Shown here: positions 41,592 through 41,866 of the stretch, one piece after another
Layout: each line of letters begins with the position of its first letter
Numbering within the stretch: position 1 is the first letter of the stretch
Source of the DNA: an uncultured Bacteroidota bacterium
GTDB taxonomy: Bacteria; Bacteroidota; Bacteroidia; Chitinophagales; Chitinophagaceae
Reading direction: 5' to 3'
Length of the DNA stretch: 41,866 nucleotides
Assembly (NCBI GenBank): GCA_903839875.1
Contig: CAIMDZ010000050.1
Location: 1-41,866 of the forward strand
Notes under the pieces: model-generated
Databases searched by the model: none
What the model saw: the letters and a program-made list of their open reading frames with translations, nothing else
Told to the model about the DNA's origin: nothing
Position numbers and translations under genes: made by a program

Positions 41592-41866
41592 CGTGGATTA
41601 TTGTTAGTTATGATACATAATCAGTGGTTTATTAACCAGGTTAAAATCCATGCCAAAATAAGTTAGGGATTTTGAAAATAAAACTACAAAATTTTTAGAT
41701 AAAATCATATTTAGAATGGTGGAATTAGGGGGTAAATAATATATCCCGGTAAAAAACAGCTAAAAATCAATTATACAAAATAAAATAAATTTAATTAATC
41801 ATTTTACAACCACAAATTAATAAATTAATTTTTCAATAAACTATGATAGGTTTTAAGAGAATAATT
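41592..41866. other. AT-rich edge of the window, no gene seen
   Basis: 275 bases of very AT-rich sequence beyond the start of the PAS gene. It should include that gene's promoter on the minus strand, but no perfect TAnnTTTG match was identified. Nothing else is seen. Confidence 0.5.

Overview
The window looks like chromosomal DNA of a Bacteroidota bacterium, probably of the Chitinophagales/Chitinophagaceae type. The reasons are: the type IX secretion (T9SS) regulator PorX, a GldM-family protein, several secreted proteins ending in T9SS type A sorting domains, DUF4476 and S41 proteins, -7 elements of the TAnnTTTG type, and intergenic short-period TATCAAC-like arrays. No rRNA, tRNA or CRISPR was found by eye. 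All calls are from reading the sequence; no database search was run.

Left part (1-11922): the window opens with the 3' end of an IS630-family transposase. It has cut off a secreted NHL-repeat gene on the other strand. Then come priA (replication restart), a small lipoprotein, a small unknown gene, a NUDIX hydrolase, porX, an SSAT-like acetyltransferase, a PrsW-like membrane protease, a large SBBP-repeat T9SS cargo protein and a lipoprotein with a DUF1566-type C-terminus.

Polysaccharide region (about 12000-18980): a non-coding stretch with ~168-bp tandem repeats precedes a rightward capsule/exopolysaccharide block. The block encodes a PHP-type tyrosine phosphatase (CpsB/YwqE), a UDP-sugar dehydrogenase, a Wza-like export lipoprotein, a Wzc-like BY-kinase with a GY-repeat tail, and a Wzm-like ABC permease. 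No ATPase partner and no glycosyltransferases are present.

Middle (19107-28100): a T9SS cargo protein, a UvrD/PcrA helicase, gcvH with a VanZ-like gene, a DUF302 protein, and a long class II (B12-dependent) ribonucleotide reductase with a perfect DnaA box upstream and a strong terminator downstream.

Right part (28100-41866): a compact structured intergenic segment bounded by terminators on opposite strands (candidate ncRNA), a TIR-TPR protein divergent from an unknown GNAT-like protein, small unknown genes (one of only 57 codons), two RimJ/RimL-type acetyltransferases and a DUF4476 protein. Next are an Omp85-type barrel whose 3' end is duplicated in frame around a palindromic insert, a secreted protein with two near-identical four-cysteine modules, an S41 protease, a solitary divergent GldM paralogue, a T9SS cargo protein and a PAS/HisKA-like protein without an ATPase domain.

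Most worth following up: the Cys-module/S41/GldM-like cluster (35442-39215), the structured RNA candidate (28130-28327), the TIR-TPR protein with its divergent neighbour, the duplicated barrel 3' end, and the family of 8-bp-period intergenic arrays.
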